Positions 1-8,964 of a DNA stretch of 64,000 bases are shown piece after piece. The notes below the pieces were generated by a model that was not told the DNA's origin, searched no databases, and saw nothing but the letters and a program-made list of their open reading frames with translations. Each line of letters begins with the position of its first letter. Position 1 is the first letter of the stretch. The position numbers were made by a program, and so were the translations under genes. The stretch is from Streptococcus pacificus (GTDB taxonomy: Bacteria > Bacillota > Bacilli > Lactobacillales > Streptococcaceae): contig NZ_JAENBO010000001.1 of assembly GCF_016481305.1 (NCBI RefSeq), forward strand, positions 310,001 to 374,000, given 5' to 3'.

Positions 1-1
1 T

Positions 2-1273
2 GATGGTTATCTGATGACTGCTATTTGGTCTGATGAATATGGTCAAGATGATATTAAGTGGTATCGTCATGACAGTGAAGGAGAGGTAGTTGCTCCTTAT
101 ATTAATCATAAAGGTTTTGGAACATACCATGCTCATACTTATTGGTTTAAAAATGGTTCTTCTAGTTTTATTGGTTCTAAAACTCTAAGGTTAAACAAAC
201 CTCAACTTAATTATCAAATAAGCAAAATTAAAGACACAGCTTATCAAGTCACGATAAACAATGTGCCTCAACATATGAGAAGTATTCTTGTTCCTGTTTG
301 GTCGGATAAAAATGGTCAAGATGATCTCAAATGGTATCAAGCGACAAAAATTGATGCTACTACTTATCAGGTAATGGTACCTCTTAAGAACCATCACTTT
401 AATTTAGGGTACTACAGTGTTCATCTTTATGGAAGAAGTGATCTTTATACTGGTTTAAAGGGATTGCAAAGCACTTCTGGATTTGTTGTGAATACTATTG
501 GGAACTATGAATCTCCTCAAATGGCAAGCACTTATGTTAAAGGGAGTTCTTCCGTTTTTTCTGTCAATGTTAATGAAACGCTTCACTCAAAAGGTATCAA
601 ACAGATAAGTGTTGCTGTATGGTCGGATGCTAATCAAGGTAACCTCAAATGGTATCAGAGTCAACACACAAATAATGGCACATTTTCAATAGAGGCTGAT
701 GTTAAAAATCATGCCAATAGAAACGGTCTTTATCATGTTCATGTCTATATTACTTATAATGACGGTGAAACGAGAGGTTATCCCTTGTCTCAAGTTTCGC
801 TAAAAGCTAGGTCTGAAACAAGCTATGCTTACTTTTCACAGTATTATATGCCATCAAATTATCAAAATTTATTAACTTACAAATCTCCAACTTCAAGAAC
901 AATATATGGTGGTTATGACAATATTTCAACAAGCTACAGTCAAGGCCAGTGTACCTTTTATGTCTACAACCGAATTAGAGAAACGCATGGTTTTGCTGTT
1001 TATCGTTGGTTAGGGAATGGTCAAGACTGGGTTAATAGTTTAACTAGTCGCGGTTGGCATCGTAGTAACAAACCAACTGTCGGTTCTGTTTTGTCAGTCA
1101 AAGGAGGCTATGATCACACTTATCCTCAGTATGGTCATGTTGCCTTTGTCGAACATGTCAATTCTGATGGCAGTTTTCTCATCAGTGAATTAAATTATAA
1201 TACCGTGCAAACTAAAGTTCATTGGCGTGTATTGCGGCCACAATTTTATTATAGTTTTGCGAGTTATCAATAA
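2..1273 (+). CDS. Secreted cell-wall hydrolase with GBS_Bsp-like repeats and C-terminal CHAP domain (5' end cut off)
   Basis: This gene is truncated by the window edge: the frame is open from base 2 and the ATG at 14 lies inside a repeat, so the true start and signal peptide are upstream. Three GBS_Bsp-like repeats are visible, recognised by the motif WSDxxGQDDxKWY and a later HxHxY block; the third is more diverged (WSDANQGNLKWY). The C-terminal ~130 residues form a CHAP domain with the catalytic Cys in GQCTFYVYNR (about residue 313 counted from base 14) and His in YGHVAFVEH. CHAP enzymes cut peptidoglycan as amidases or endopeptidases. The next gene has the same repeats with a different catalytic domain, so the repeats probably bind the cell wall; that role is inferred. 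Confidence 0.85.
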   Translation, partial: DGYLMTAIWSDEYGQDDIKWYRHDSEGEVVAPYINHKGFGTYHAHTYWFKNGSSSFIGSKTLRLNKPQLNYQISKIKDTAYQVTINNVPQHMRSILVPVWSDKNGQDDLKWYQATKIDATTYQVMVPLKNHHFNLGYYSVHLYGRSDLYTGLKGLQSTSGFVVNTIGNYESPQMASTYVKGSSSVFSVNVNETLHSKGIKQISVAVWSDANQGNLKWYQSQHTNNGTFSIEADVKNHANRNGLYHVHVYITYNDGETRGYPLSQVSLKARSETSYAYFSQYYMPSNYQNLLTYKSPTSRTIYGGYDNISTSYSQGQCTFYVYNRIRETHGFAVYRWLGNGQDWVNSLTSRGWHRSNKPTVGSVLSVKGGYDHTYPQYGHVAFVEHVNSDGSFLISELNYNTVQTKVHWRVLRPQFYYSFASYQ

Positions 1274-1341
1274 CAACAACTGAAAGTCTCTTTATGAGTC
1301 TTTTTTTATTTATTATTTCATTAATATTATTACCATTAATC

Positions 1342-1370
1342 TTGAAGTACCACCCTAAAAATGCTAAAAT
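1342..1370 (+). promoter_or_regulatory. Promoter of the Amidase_3 gene
   Basis: The hexamers TTGAAG and TAAAAT are separated by exactly 17 bp. Transcription would start near 1377, just before the SD sequence AGAGG at 1391-1395. Confidence 0.55.
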
Positions 1371-1402
1371 AAAGAAAAAATTTGAAGACAAGAGGTCAAA
1401 TG

Positions 1403-4246
1403 ATGCTATTTTCAAAAAAGAAATGGACAGTCATTCTACCTATCGCTACAAGTATCTTGCTATACCCTTCAATGGTTTTGGCAGATGATACCATCACTCA
1501 GGTAGAAGTCCCCAAAGTAGAGGAAGTTGTTAGTAACGAACCTTCAACTAGTCAAACTATTCTAGAAACAAGCTTAGTCTCACCTAGTGACTTAAATTCT
1601 TCTCAAGAAAACAAGTCATCAGATGAACTATCTTCTTCTGAGAAAGTATCAAAAGAAGAAGCCGTTTCTGTTGAAGATACAACAAGCTCAGTTTCTGATA
1701 CTGAAGAAGTGAATGCTTCAAAAGAGGAACAAGAGCTAATCAACAATAATAGCAATGGTAAAAATGAAGAAGAAATTGCTAATCGGGACAACGAAGCCAC
1801 TAACGCAAGTGGTTTTAGAGCGAAACCTGGAACAGCTAATGCTGAAGTTGTGACGGATGTTTCAGAAGGCACAACAGGGCTACGTCTCCAATATCAAAGA
1901 GAAATTCCCCAACAAACAAGTATTCTATTTGCGGTTTGGACGGATAAAAACGGTCAAGATGATTTAAAATGGTATCGTGCCGAAACAGGTGGTGTTGCTT
2001 ATGTTAGTTATGAAAACCATAAGTCCTATGGTCTTTATCATGTGCATACTTATGCCAACCAAAGTGGGCGTATGATTGGCTTAAATGCAACAACGATTAC
2101 TATTAAAGAACCCACCCCTAAAGTCCAAATCACAAAAGCTGATGATAATCACTATCGTATTAATGTGAGTGATGTGCCTCAAACCATAAAAAGTATTGTG
2201 GTACCAATATGGTCTGATAAAAATGGTCAGGATGATTTGAAATGGTATCAAGCCAAACAACTATCACCAACTCAATATGAGACGCTAATCAATGTCAAAG
2301 ATCATAAAAATGATTTTGGTTTTTATCATGTTCACCTTTATGGTTATAGCGAAATAACCAAATCACTCATTGGTTTAATGGCTACACCAGGTTTTAAACA
2401 TGAGAATAAACAAGAGGAGACATACGCAAAAGTTAGTCTTCAAGGTTACAATAAAAACAATAGTACCTTCAGTGTAGTTGTGGATGCCAGTCAATCGACA
2501 AAAACCCCTCGGTATGTTCGAGTGGCCGTTTGGTCAGAAGCGAAAGGTCAAGATGACTTAAAATGGTACACACCAGCAATTTCAAACAACAAAGCAACTA
2601 CCCAAGTAGATATTGCTAACCACAGTAATACCAGTGATTTTTATATTGTTCATGTTTACACTGATTATAGTGATGGAAAAACGATTGGGACAGATCTTGG
2701 TAAACACTATATTAATCGTCCACAACCCGCCAATAAAATCAGTTCAAAGTTGACTTCACAAGGAATAGAAATCAAGCTAACTTCTGATAGTATTAAAGAT
2801 TTAAGACAAATTCGTTTTGCCGTTTGGTCAGACGACAAAGGTCAAGATGATTTGAAATGGTATGCAGCAAATTCTAATGGTGTAGCGACAGCTAACTATA
2901 CTAATCATAAAGGATATGGTACATATCATATTCATACCTATGTTACTCAAAGTGGCCAATTAAAAGGATTAAAGGCTGACAAGCTAACTATTTCTAAACC
3001 AAATATCAAGGTTGCTATTAACAAACTTTCTGCAACTAACTATGAAGTGGTTGTGAGTGATGTGCCTCTATATCTTAGTGGTATTGTTACTCCCGTTTGG
3101 TCTGACAACAAAGGTCAAGATGATTTGAAATGGGAAAAAGCTGCTAAAATTTCTTCAACGAGTTACAAATCAATAATTGATGTGAGAAATCATCACTTTG
3201 ATTCAGGTCATTACAGTGTTCATATCTATGGTTACAATCAACTAGAGGGTAATCGTTTGGTTGGATTATCTGCTAGTCCAGGCTTTAATGTGAAAAAGGT
3301 AGAACAAGGCAAAATAACAGCAGTTGTAACCAATCATAAACCTAATGAGGGAACTTTAGATGTCCTTATTTCGGAAACACCAACCTCACCAAAGATAAAA
3401 TCTGTTCGTGTTGCGGCTTGGTCAGAAAGTAAGCAAGAAAACCTCTCTTGGTATGTTTCTGATAGTGTCAGAAATGGTTCAATTGTTGTTCATGTCAACC
3501 AAGCTAATCACCAACATAAAAAAGGTAACTATACTGTTCATGCCTATGTTACAAATACGGACGGTCAAGAAATTGGCTTTAATCTAGGTAATCATATGTT
3601 AAATTCCAATATTAAGGGATCGGCTTCACAAGGAAATTATGATGTGATTAATCGTGTGGTTTATCTTGATGCAGGACATGGCGGAAGAGATCCAGGTGCC
3701 GCTTATTTTGGTCATTCAGAAAAAGAATTGACCACAATAATGCAAAATTTGGTGAGACAGCGTTTAGAAAAAGAAGGCTATAAAGTTGTCACAACACGTG
3801 AATCAGAAGACGTTTATGTCGATTTACTAGATCGTTCAAAAAAATCAAACGCTTCTAATTCGGATTTGTTCTTAAGCATGCATTTCAACGCGTCAGTTAA
3901 TAGTAGTATTAGCGGAATTGAAACCTATATGTACAAATATTATCAAGAGTACCCTTCTCGCATTAATAAGACTTACCACAACAATCCTGAACGATTAGCA
4001 AGAAGCCAAGTGTTGGCTAATGCGATTCAATCAGAAACGGTTAAAAGAACGGGTGCCCCAGATAGAGGGGTAAGGCGTGAAACCTTTGCCGTTTTAAGAG
4101 AGACAACAGCACCAGCTGTTTTGGTTGAACTTGGTTATTTATCAAATCGTTCTGAAAATAATAAGGTTATCCAACCGTCTTATCAAGCAAAACTAGCTGA
4201 TGGTATTGTAGCCGGTATTAAGAAATATTATCGCACTTATCAATAA
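1403..4246 (+). CDS. Secreted N-acetylmuramoyl-L-alanine amidase (Amidase_3) with six GBS_Bsp-like repeats
   Basis: The 947-residue protein starts with a signal peptide (KKK, hydrophobic core, cleavage near VLA-DD) and a Ser/Glu-rich linker to about residue 150. Six GBS_Bsp-like repeats follow, with the WSDxxGQDDLKWY motif near residues 178, 268, 375, 473, 565 and 671. They form two A-B-C triplets. From about residue 750 an Amidase_3 domain carries the zinc ligands His (DAGHGG, about residue 759), Glu (HSEKEL) and His (SMHFNA), and the catalytic Glu in LVELGY. It should cut the MurNAc-L-Ala bond of peptidoglycan outside the cell. I chose ATG 1403 because AGAGG ends 7 bases upstream; ATG 1400 is next to it and TTG 1382 has no SD. 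There is no LPXTG motif, so wall retention probably depends on the repeats. Confidence 0.88.
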   Translation: MLFSKKKWTVILPIATSILLYPSMVLADDTITQVEVPKVEEVVSNEPSTSQTILETSLVSPSDLNSSQENKSSDELSSSEKVSKEEAVSVEDTTSSVSDTEEVNASKEEQELINNNSNGKNEEEIANRDNEATNASGFRAKPGTANAEVVTDVSEGTTGLRLQYQREIPQQTSILFAVWTDKNGQDDLKWYRAETGGVAYVSYENHKSYGLYHVHTYANQSGRMIGLNATTITIKEPTPKVQITKADDNHYRINVSDVPQTIKSIVVPIWSDKNGQDDLKWYQAKQLSPTQYETLINVKDHKNDFGFYHVHLYGYSEITKSLIGLMATPGFKHENKQEETYAKVSLQGYNKNNSTFSVVVDASQSTKTPRYVRVAVWSEAKGQDDLKWYTPAISNNKATTQVDIANHSNTSDFYIVHVYTDYSDGKTIGTDLGKHYINRPQPANKISSKLTSQGIEIKLTSDSIKDLRQIRFAVWSDDKGQDDLKWYAANSNGVATANYTNHKGYGTYHIHTYVTQSGQLKGLKADKLTISKPNIKVAINKLSATNYEVVVSDVPLYLSGIVTPVWSDNKGQDDLKWEKAAKISSTSYKSIIDVRNHHFDSGHYSVHIYGYNQLEGNRLVGLSASPGFNVKKVEQGKITAVVTNHKPNEGTLDVLISETPTSPKIKSVRVAAWSESKQENLSWYVSDSVRNGSIVVHVNQANHQHKKGNYTVHAYVTNTDGQEIGFNLGNHMLNSNIKGSASQGNYDVINRVVYLDAGHGGRDPGAAYFGHSEKELTTIMQNLVRQRLEKEGYKVVTTRESEDVYVDLLDRSKKSNASNSDLFLSMHFNASVNSSISGIETYMYKYYQEYPSRINKTYHNNPERLARSQVLANAIQSETVKRTGAPDRGVRRETFAVLRETTAPAVLVELGYLSNRSENNKVIQPSYQAKLADGIVAGIKKYYRTYQ

Positions 4247-4266
4247 GAGATGATTAATACATGAAT

Positions 4267-4309
4267 AAAAAACCTTTCTTTGTAAAAAAATGGCAAAGAA
4301 AGGTTTTTT
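4267..4309 (+). terminator. Rho-independent terminator after the Amidase_3 gene
   Basis: A 12-bp perfect stem (AACCTTTCTTTG with its complement) encloses an 11-base loop and is flanked by A and T runs. Confidence 0.85.
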
Positions 4310-4344
4310 CATGCTAATATTACGTTATACTAAGACCGTTTTAT

Positions 4345-4376
4345 GGTATAATAGAAAGGAAATTAGACAACGAGGT
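4345..4376 (+). promoter_or_regulatory. pepT extended -10 promoter and SD
   Basis: TATAAT at 4347-4352 is preceded by TG in the extended -10 position, and no good -35 is seen. GAGGT at 4372-4376 is the SD that fixes the pepT start at ATG 4383. Confidence 0.5.
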
Positions 4377-4382
4377 AAAGCA

Positions 4383-5609
4383 ATGACTTACGATAAATTA
4401 TTAGACCGATTTTTAACATACGTTAAGATTAATACACGTAGTAATCCAGACAGTACGACAACCCCAACGACTGAGTCTCAAAAGGACTTTGTATTAAATG
4501 TGTTAAAACCTGAGATGGAGAGCATCGGTCTAGAAAATGTTCATTATCTTTCTCATAATGGTTACCTTGTGGGTACATTACCTGCCAATGATGAGTCTAT
4601 GACTAGAAAAATTGGTTTTATTTCCCATGTTGATACGGCTGATTTTAATGCTGAAGGCGTAAATCCTCAGGTGATTACTAATTATGATGGTGGTATCATC
4701 CAATTAGGGCAAACATCTTATCAGTTAAACCCAAAAGATTTTCCAAATCTTAATCATTATCATGGTCAAACCCTCATCACGACTGATGGAACAACGCTTC
4801 TAGGTGCTGATGATAAATCAGGGATTGCGGAGATTATGACTGCGATGGCCTATCTTGTTAATCATCCAGAAATAAAACATGGTGAAATTCGTGTTGGTTT
4901 TGGTCCTGACGAAGAGATTGGCATTGGGGCAAATAAATTTGATGTTGCTGATTTTGATGTTGATTTTGCCTACACCGTTGACGGTGGCCCACTTGGTGAA
5001 CTTCAGTATGAAACTTTTAGTGCAGCTGGTGCAGAAATTCAATTTTTAGGAAGAAATGTGCATCCAGGAACTGCTAAAGGCCAAATGGTTAATGCATTAC
5101 AATTAGCGATGGATTATCATGAGCAACTGCCTAAGACAGATCGTCCAGAATTAACTGAGGGTTATGAAGGCTTCTTCCATCTTTTAAGTTTAAGTGGTAC
5201 TGTAGAAGAAGCATATGCTAGCTACATTATCCGAGATTTTGAGGATAAAAACTTTTTAAAACGTAAAGCCTTGATGGCTGATATTGCCAAACAAATGAAT
5301 GATGATCTTGGTGAAGAAAGAGTACTAGTGACTCTGTCTGATCGTTATTACAATATGAAAAAAGTCATTGAAAAAGATATGACTAGTGTTGAAATTGCTA
5401 AACAAGTCATGGAAAATCTAGACATCAAGCCAGTGATTGAACCTATTCGTGGAGGAACTGATGGTTCTAAAATTTCCTTTATGGGCATTCCAACACCAAA
5501 TATTTTTGCTGGTGGTGAAAATATGCACGGACGTTTTGAATTTGTTAGTTTAGAAACTATGCAAAAGGCTGTTGATGTGATTATTGGCATTGCTAGCTAT
5601 AAAGATTAA
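4383..5609 (+). CDS. pepT: Peptidase T (tripeptide aminopeptidase)
   Basis: The 408-residue product is full length for PepT, an M20B zinc aminopeptidase that removes the N-terminal residue from tripeptides in the cytoplasm. The metal and catalytic motifs are all present: [35 protein letters not shown], and near the end ENMHGRFEF. The start at ATG 4383 follows the GAGGT SD and matches the usual family N-terminus; a longer frame begins at 4290, inside the upstream terminator. The gene stands alone after a strong terminator and leads towards the ebsA-like gene. Confidence 0.96.
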   Translation: MTYDKLLDRFLTYVKINTRSNPDSTTTPTTESQKDFVLNVLKPEMESIGLENVHYLSHNGYLVGTLPANDESMTRKIGFISHVDTADFNAEGVNPQVITNYDGGIIQLGQTSYQLNPKDFPNLNHYHGQTLITTDGTTLLGADDKSGIAEIMTAMAYLVNHPEIKHGEIRVGFGPDEEIGIGANKFDVADFDVDFAYTVDGGPLGELQYETFSAAGAEIQFLGRNVHPGTAKGQMVNALQLAMDYHEQLPKTDRPELTEGYEGFFHLLSLSGTVEEAYASYIIRDFEDKNFLKRKALMADIAKQMNDDLGEERVLVTLSDRYYNMKKVIEKDMTSVEIAKQVMENLDIKPVIEPIRGGTDGSKISFMGIPTPNIFAGGENMHGRFEFVSLETMQKAVDVIIGIASYKD

Positions 5610-5645
5610 AATGATAGATTGATTATAACAGAGAAGGAGGTCGCA

Positions 5646-6134
5646 ATGATTAAAATTTTTGGAAAAATGAGATATCACTTTCAACCAGAATTATCATGGC
5701 TGATTAGCTATTGGTCTTTAACCTTTATTCCAATTTTTGTTGCCTTATCTCTGCTCTATGAAAAGACAAGTATGTCATCTCAAATATTTTTATTATTTGG
5801 TATTTTTCTTCTTTTGACAGGATTTGGTCTCCATCGTTATTTTATTATCGAAGAAACTGGCTATTTAAGAATTGTCACTTTAAACATTTTTTCTAAGAAA
5901 AGGCTTTTGATTTCAGACATCTCTAAAATAAATGTTACTAAATCAACACTAACGATAGTCTTAAATAATGGTGAACGCCACCTGTTTTATATGAGAAAAT
6001 GGCCTAAAAAATATTTTTTAGATGCTCTAGCAGTCTGTGACTCTTTTCAAGGAGAAGTTGAGTTACTTGATAATTTTATTCAACTTGATTATTTTGAAGC
6101 TTATAAGAATAATAAAAAAGCTCCTACGGTGTAG
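5646..6134 (+). CDS. EbsA family membrane protein
   Basis: The 162-residue protein begins MIKIFGKMRYHF after a strong AAGGAGG SD at 5634-5640, which favours ATG 5646 over the upstream TTG at 5619. Two hydrophobic segments (about residues 20-40 and 47-65) are followed by a soluble C-terminal half with a basic MRKWPKK stretch. I recognise it as the EbsA-like protein usually found between pepT and the ferredoxin gene in streptococci. The family has been called pore-forming, but its function is not established. Its 3' end overlaps the convergent ferredoxin gene by 11 bp. Confidence 0.75.
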   Translation: MIKIFGKMRYHFQPELSWLISYWSLTFIPIFVALSLLYEKTSMSSQIFLLFGIFLLLTGFGLHRYFIIEETGYLRIVTLNIFSKKRLLISDISKINVTKSTLTIVLNNGERHLFYMRKWPKKYFLDALAVCDSFQGEVELLDNFIQLDYFEAYKNNKKAPTV

Positions 6135-6318
6135 TAAGAGCTTTCGTTGGGCATGATTTGACAGCTAATAGTGTCTTATCTGAATTAGGGACTTCCTGAG
6201 TTAACTCTTCAGAGTTTGAAAACTTAACAATACCATTGTCATAGTAATCAAATACATCAGAGTAGGTTTGGCAAAGTCCACAAGCTATACATTTTTCTGG
6301 AATTATCGTTACTTTCAT
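6124..6318 (-). CDS. fer: Ferredoxin, single [4Fe-4S] cluster
   Basis: The 64-residue protein has CIACGLC near the N-terminus and a fourth Cys in SCPTKAL near the C-terminus, the pattern of a small one-cluster [4Fe-4S] ferredoxin that carries low-potential electrons. It is transcribed against both neighbours. No SD lies upstream of the ATG. A promoter (TTGTGA-17-TACAAT) ends only 6 bases before the start codon, which suggests a leaderless mRNA. The 3' end overlaps the ebsA-like gene. Confidence 0.9.
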   Translation of the reverse strand: MKVTIIPEKCIACGLCQTYSDVFDYYDNGIVKFSNSEELTQEVPNSDKTLLAVKSCPTKALTTP

Positions 6319-6324
6319 AGTATT

Positions 6325-6353
6325 ATTGTAATACTAATTTCAAGATTTCACAA
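6325..6353 (-). promoter_or_regulatory. Ferredoxin promoter with TSS at the start codon
   Basis: Read on the minus strand, TTGTGA (6353-6348) and TACAAT (6330-6325) are 17 bp apart. The expected TSS falls at 6319-6318, on the ATG. An inverted repeat AGTATT/AATACT (6319-6335) overlaps the -10 box. Confidence 0.55.
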
Positions 6354-6363
6354 GGGAGAAGAT

Positions 6364-6822
6364 ATGGTAAAGAAACCATGGGAGACGAAAGTTTTTGCTG
6401 AAAGAAGGCAAAACAACTCTCGAAAACATAAAGTGAGTACAGTGATCAGTACGCCATTTTTGACAATTTTATTAGTTGTCTTCTTTGCTATTATTGTTGG
6501 TATCTTATTAATTGTTATCTATACTGCAAATGGTGGTTCTGAAAAACAATCCCTTGAAGAGGCGTTTTATAACCCAGATCGAACAACAAAAAACGTTGAA
6601 CAAGAAACAACATCAGTAGAAGAAGTAAAAGAAACACAAACAACAGTAGAAACAACACCAAAAGAAAATAGAAAAACAATTACTGTAGAAGCTGGAGAAG
6701 GCCCGTCGCGTATTGCTGAGCGTGGGGGTATTTCACTTGAAAAATTATATGAACTAAACCCAGATAAAATGAGCACTGGGTCTTGGTTAGCTCACCCAGG
6801 AGATGAAGTTTTTGTTGAATAA
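6364..6822 (+). CDS. LysM-domain membrane-anchored protein
   Basis: The 152-residue protein has a basic cytoplasmic N-terminus, one transmembrane helix (about residues 34-58), a Thr/Glu-rich linker, and a C-terminal LysM motif beginning near [16 protein letters not shown]. LysM binds GlcNAc-containing glycans such as peptidoglycan, so the protein probably links membrane and wall. The SD GGGAGAAG sits just before ATG 6364; a longer frame from 6268 runs through the opposite ferredoxin gene. It lies 10 bp upstream of cmk, as is typical of streptococci. Confidence 0.85.
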   Translation: MVKKPWETKVFAERRQNNSRKHKVSTVISTPFLTILLVVFFAIIVGILLIVIYTANGGSEKQSLEEAFYNPDRTTKNVEQETTSVEEVKETQTTVETTPKENRKTITVEAGEGPSRIAERGGISLEKLYELNPDKMSTGSWLAHPGDEVFVE

Positions 6823-6832
6823 AGAGGAAAAA

Positions 6833-7522
6833 ATGACACCAATACAAATTGCTATAGATGGTCCTGCCTCAAGCGGGAAAAGCACTGTTGCTAAAATAAT
6901 TGCAAGAAAATTAAACTATACTTACCTTGATACTGGAGCAATGTATCGCTCGATGACATATTTGATTTTAAAACATCAATTGACGGCTGAGCAAGTTCCA
7001 GAGATTATCGCTTTGCTAGATCAGTTCCCCTTATCTTTTGGTCACGGTAATGACGGCAATCCCAGAGTTTTTGTTGGAGATGTTGATATTACAGATATTA
7101 TTCGTCAAAATGAAGTAACGAAAAATGTCTCTTGGGTCTCTGCTATTCCTGAGGTGAGAGAAAAGTTAGTTGATCTTCAAAGACGTATTGCACTTGAAGG
7201 TGGTATTGTCATGGATGGTCGTGATATCGGTACTGTTGTTTTACCTAAAGCAGAATTAAAGATTTTTTTAATTGCTTCTGTTGATGAAAGAGCTAATCGT
7301 CGTTATAAAGAAAACCTAGAAAAAGGTATTCCTACTGATTTAGAGACTTTAAAAGAAGAAATTGCTCAAAGAGATTACAAAGATAGTCACCGTAAGGTTT
7401 CTCCTTTAAAAGCGGCAGAAGATGCGATTACTCTAGACACAACCGGTTTGACCATTGAAGAAGTTGTCGACTTTATTTTAGAAAAAGCAAATAAAATCAT
7501 TGACAGTGAAAATAAAATGTAG
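6833..7522 (+). CDS. cmk: Cytidylate kinase
   Basis: The 229-residue enzyme phosphorylates CMP and dCMP to the diphosphates. It has the P-loop GPASSGKST, the nucleotide-binding [10 protein letters not shown] motif, the [10 protein letters not shown] motif and the [11 protein letters not shown] lid region. The start at ATG 6833 follows AGAGGAAAA; a frame from 6803 overlaps the LysM gene and lacks an SD. The 3' end of cmk contains the -35 box of the infC operon promoter. Confidence 0.95.
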   Translation: MTPIQIAIDGPASSGKSTVAKIIARKLNYTYLDTGAMYRSMTYLILKHQLTAEQVPEIIALLDQFPLSFGHGNDGNPRVFVGDVDITDIIRQNEVTKNVSWVSAIPEVREKLVDLQRRIALEGGIVMDGRDIGTVVLPKAELKIFLIASVDERANRRYKENLEKGIPTDLETLKEEIAQRDYKDSHRKVSPLKAAEDAITLDTTGLTIEEVVDFILEKANKIIDSENKM

Positions 7523-7528
7523 TATTAT
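7500..7528 (+). promoter_or_regulatory. Promoter of the infC-rpmI-rplT operon
   Basis: TTGACA (7500-7505) and TATTAT (7523-7528) are 17 bp apart. The -35 box lies inside the last codons of cmk. The TSS is expected near 7535. Confidence 0.75.
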
Positions 7529-7534
7529 GGTATT

Positions 7535-7676
7535 AATGGGAAAAGCAGAAGTGAGAACTTCTCGCCTTGCAATTAACGTTGTCTGGCTCTACATAACACA
7601 TTTCAATGATGAAATATAATGTAGTGCGGGCTTGTTAATCAGGCCCGCTTTCGTTTTTCTCTAAAAAATAAAAGAG
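7535..7676 (+). ncRNA. L20-type autoregulatory leader of infC-rpmI-rplT
   Basis: About 140 untranslated bases separate the promoter from infC. They contain a hairpin around GAGAAGTTCTC-like sequence near 7550-7565 and end in a strong terminator. Position and structure match the Firmicute L20 leader, in which ribosomal protein L20 binds the mRNA and promotes premature termination. Family membership is from gene context and pattern, not a covariance search. Confidence 0.75.
7626..7658 (+). terminator. Attenuator of the L20 leader
   Basis: A 9-bp GC-rich stem (GCGGGCTTG paired with CAGGCCCGC, one G-U pair) is followed by a T-rich run, and infC starts only about 30 bases later. Confidence 0.8.
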
Positions 7677-7685
7677 GTGAAGAAC

Positions 7686-8207
7686 ATAGCTAAGAAGGAT
7701 TTGTTCATTAACGATGAAATTCGCGTTCGCGAAGTACGTCTTGTTGGTCTTGAGGGCGAACAATTAGGAATTAAAATGCTCAACGAAGCCCAAGCACTTG
7801 CTGATGAAGCAAATGTTGACTTGGTACTTATTCAACCACAAGCAACACCACCTGTTGCTAAAATCATGGATTATGGTAAGTTTAAGTTTGAGTATCAGAA
7901 AAAACAAAAGGAACAACGCAAGAAACAAAGCGTTGTGACTGTTAAAGAAATACGCCTTAGCCCTGTTATTGACAAGGGTGACTTTGAGACAAAACTTCGT
8001 AATGGCCGTAAATTCCTTGAAAAAGGAAATAAGGTTAAAGTTTCAGTTCGTTTTAAAGGACGTATGATTACCCATAAAGAAATTGGTGCAAAAGTTCTTT
8101 CAGATTTTGCTGAAGCAACACAAGATATTGCGATCATCGAGCAAAGAGCTAAAATGGATGGTCGTCAAATGTTTATGCAACTTGCCCCTATTTCTGAAAA
8201 GAAATAA
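7686..8207 (+). CDS. infC: Translation initiation factor IF-3
   Basis: IF-3 binds the 30S subunit, checks the initiator tRNA and start codon, and prevents early 50S joining. The 173-residue product has the N-domain motif [12 protein letters not shown] and the C-domain [12 protein letters not shown] region. The only SD, AAAGAGGTGA (7671-7680), is correctly spaced for an ATA codon at 7686. The GTG at 7677, which gives a 176-residue frame, lies inside that SD and has no SD of its own. infC genes often use rare non-AUG starts that allow IF-3 autoregulation, so I prefer ATA 7686. An annotation starting at 7677 would differ by only three codons. Confidence 0.9.
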   Translation: MAKKDLFINDEIRVREVRLVGLEGEQLGIKMLNEAQALADEANVDLVLIQPQATPPVAKIMDYGKFKFEYQKKQKEQRKKQSVVTVKEIRLSPVIDKGDFETKLRNGRKFLEKGNKVKVSVRFKGRMITHKEIGAKVLSDFAEATQDIAIIEQRAKMDGRQMFMQLAPISEKK

Positions 8208-8241
8208 ATGTAACACATTATTATTTAGGAGAGTATTAAAA

Positions 8242-8442
8242 ATGCCAAAACAAAAAACACATCGCGCATCAGCTAAACGTTTTAAACGTACAGGTTCAGG
8301 TGGCTTAAAACGTTTCCGTGCTTATACATCACACCGTTTCCATGGTAAGACTAAGAAACAACGTCGTCATCTTCGTAAAGCTTCAATGGTAAGCAGTGGA
8401 GATTTCAAACGTATTAAAGCAATGCTTACTGGTCTTAAATAA
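8242..8442 (+). CDS. rpmI: 50S ribosomal protein L35
   Basis: The 66-residue, very basic protein ([18 protein letters not shown]) is full length for L35. The SD GGAGAG precedes ATG 8242; a longer frame from 8083 overlaps infC and can be ignored. It sits between infC and rplT, the conserved order. Confidence 0.97.
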   Translation: MPKQKTHRASAKRFKRTGSGGLKRFRAYTSHRFHGKTKKQRRHLRKASMVSSGDFKRIKAMLTGLK

Positions 8443-8487
8443 GCGAACACTAGAATATTAATAGAATTATTTGGAGGATTATTATAA

Positions 8488-8847
8488 ATGGCACGTGTTA
8501 AAGGTGGCGTTGTTGCACGCAAACGTCGTAAACGTATTTTAAAATTAGCAAAAGGTTACTATAGCTCAAAACATATCTTGTTCCGTACTGCAAAAGAACA
8601 AGTAATGAATTCTTATTACTATGCCTACCGTGACCGTCGTCAAAAGAAACGTGACTTCCGTAAATTATGGATTACACGTATCAATGCGGCTGCTCGTATG
8701 AATGGTTTATCATATTCACAATTGATGCATGGTTTGAAATTAGCTGAAATCGAAGTTAACCGTAAAATGTTAGCTGATTTAGCAGTTAATGATGCAGCAG
8801 CATTTACTGCTCTTGCTGACGCTGCTAAAGCAAAATTAGCAAAATAA
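8488..8847 (+). CDS. rplT: 50S ribosomal protein L20
   Basis: The 119-residue basic protein begins [16 protein letters not shown] and is full length for L20, an early 23S rRNA-binding assembly protein. It is the expected repressor of this operon through the leader upstream of infC. The SD TTGGAGGA precedes the start. Confidence 0.98.
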   Translation: MARVKGGVVARKRRKRILKLAKGYYSSKHILFRTAKEQVMNSYYYAYRDRRQKKRDFRKLWITRINAAARMNGLSYSQLMHGLKLAEIEVNRKMLADLAVNDAAAFTALADAAKAKLAK

Positions 8848-8858
8848 TGGCAATTATT

Positions 8859-8889
8859 TCACTACTAATTGATTTAGTAGTGATTTTTT
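8859..8889 (+). terminator. Terminator of the infC operon
   Basis: A 10-bp perfect stem TCACTACTAA/TTAGTAGTGA with a 5-base loop is followed by six Ts. Confidence 0.85.
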
Positions 8890-8964
8890 AATTTTTTCAA
8901 TCTAGCTTAATTCAGTGATTTAATATATAATAGTAATGCTGACTAAATCTGATAGGAAATAGAT

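Noticed and set aside
1274..1341. Possible terminator after the first CHAP gene
   Set aside because: AAAG...CTTT before the T run gives only a 4-bp stem; the sequence is more a mirror than an inverted repeat.
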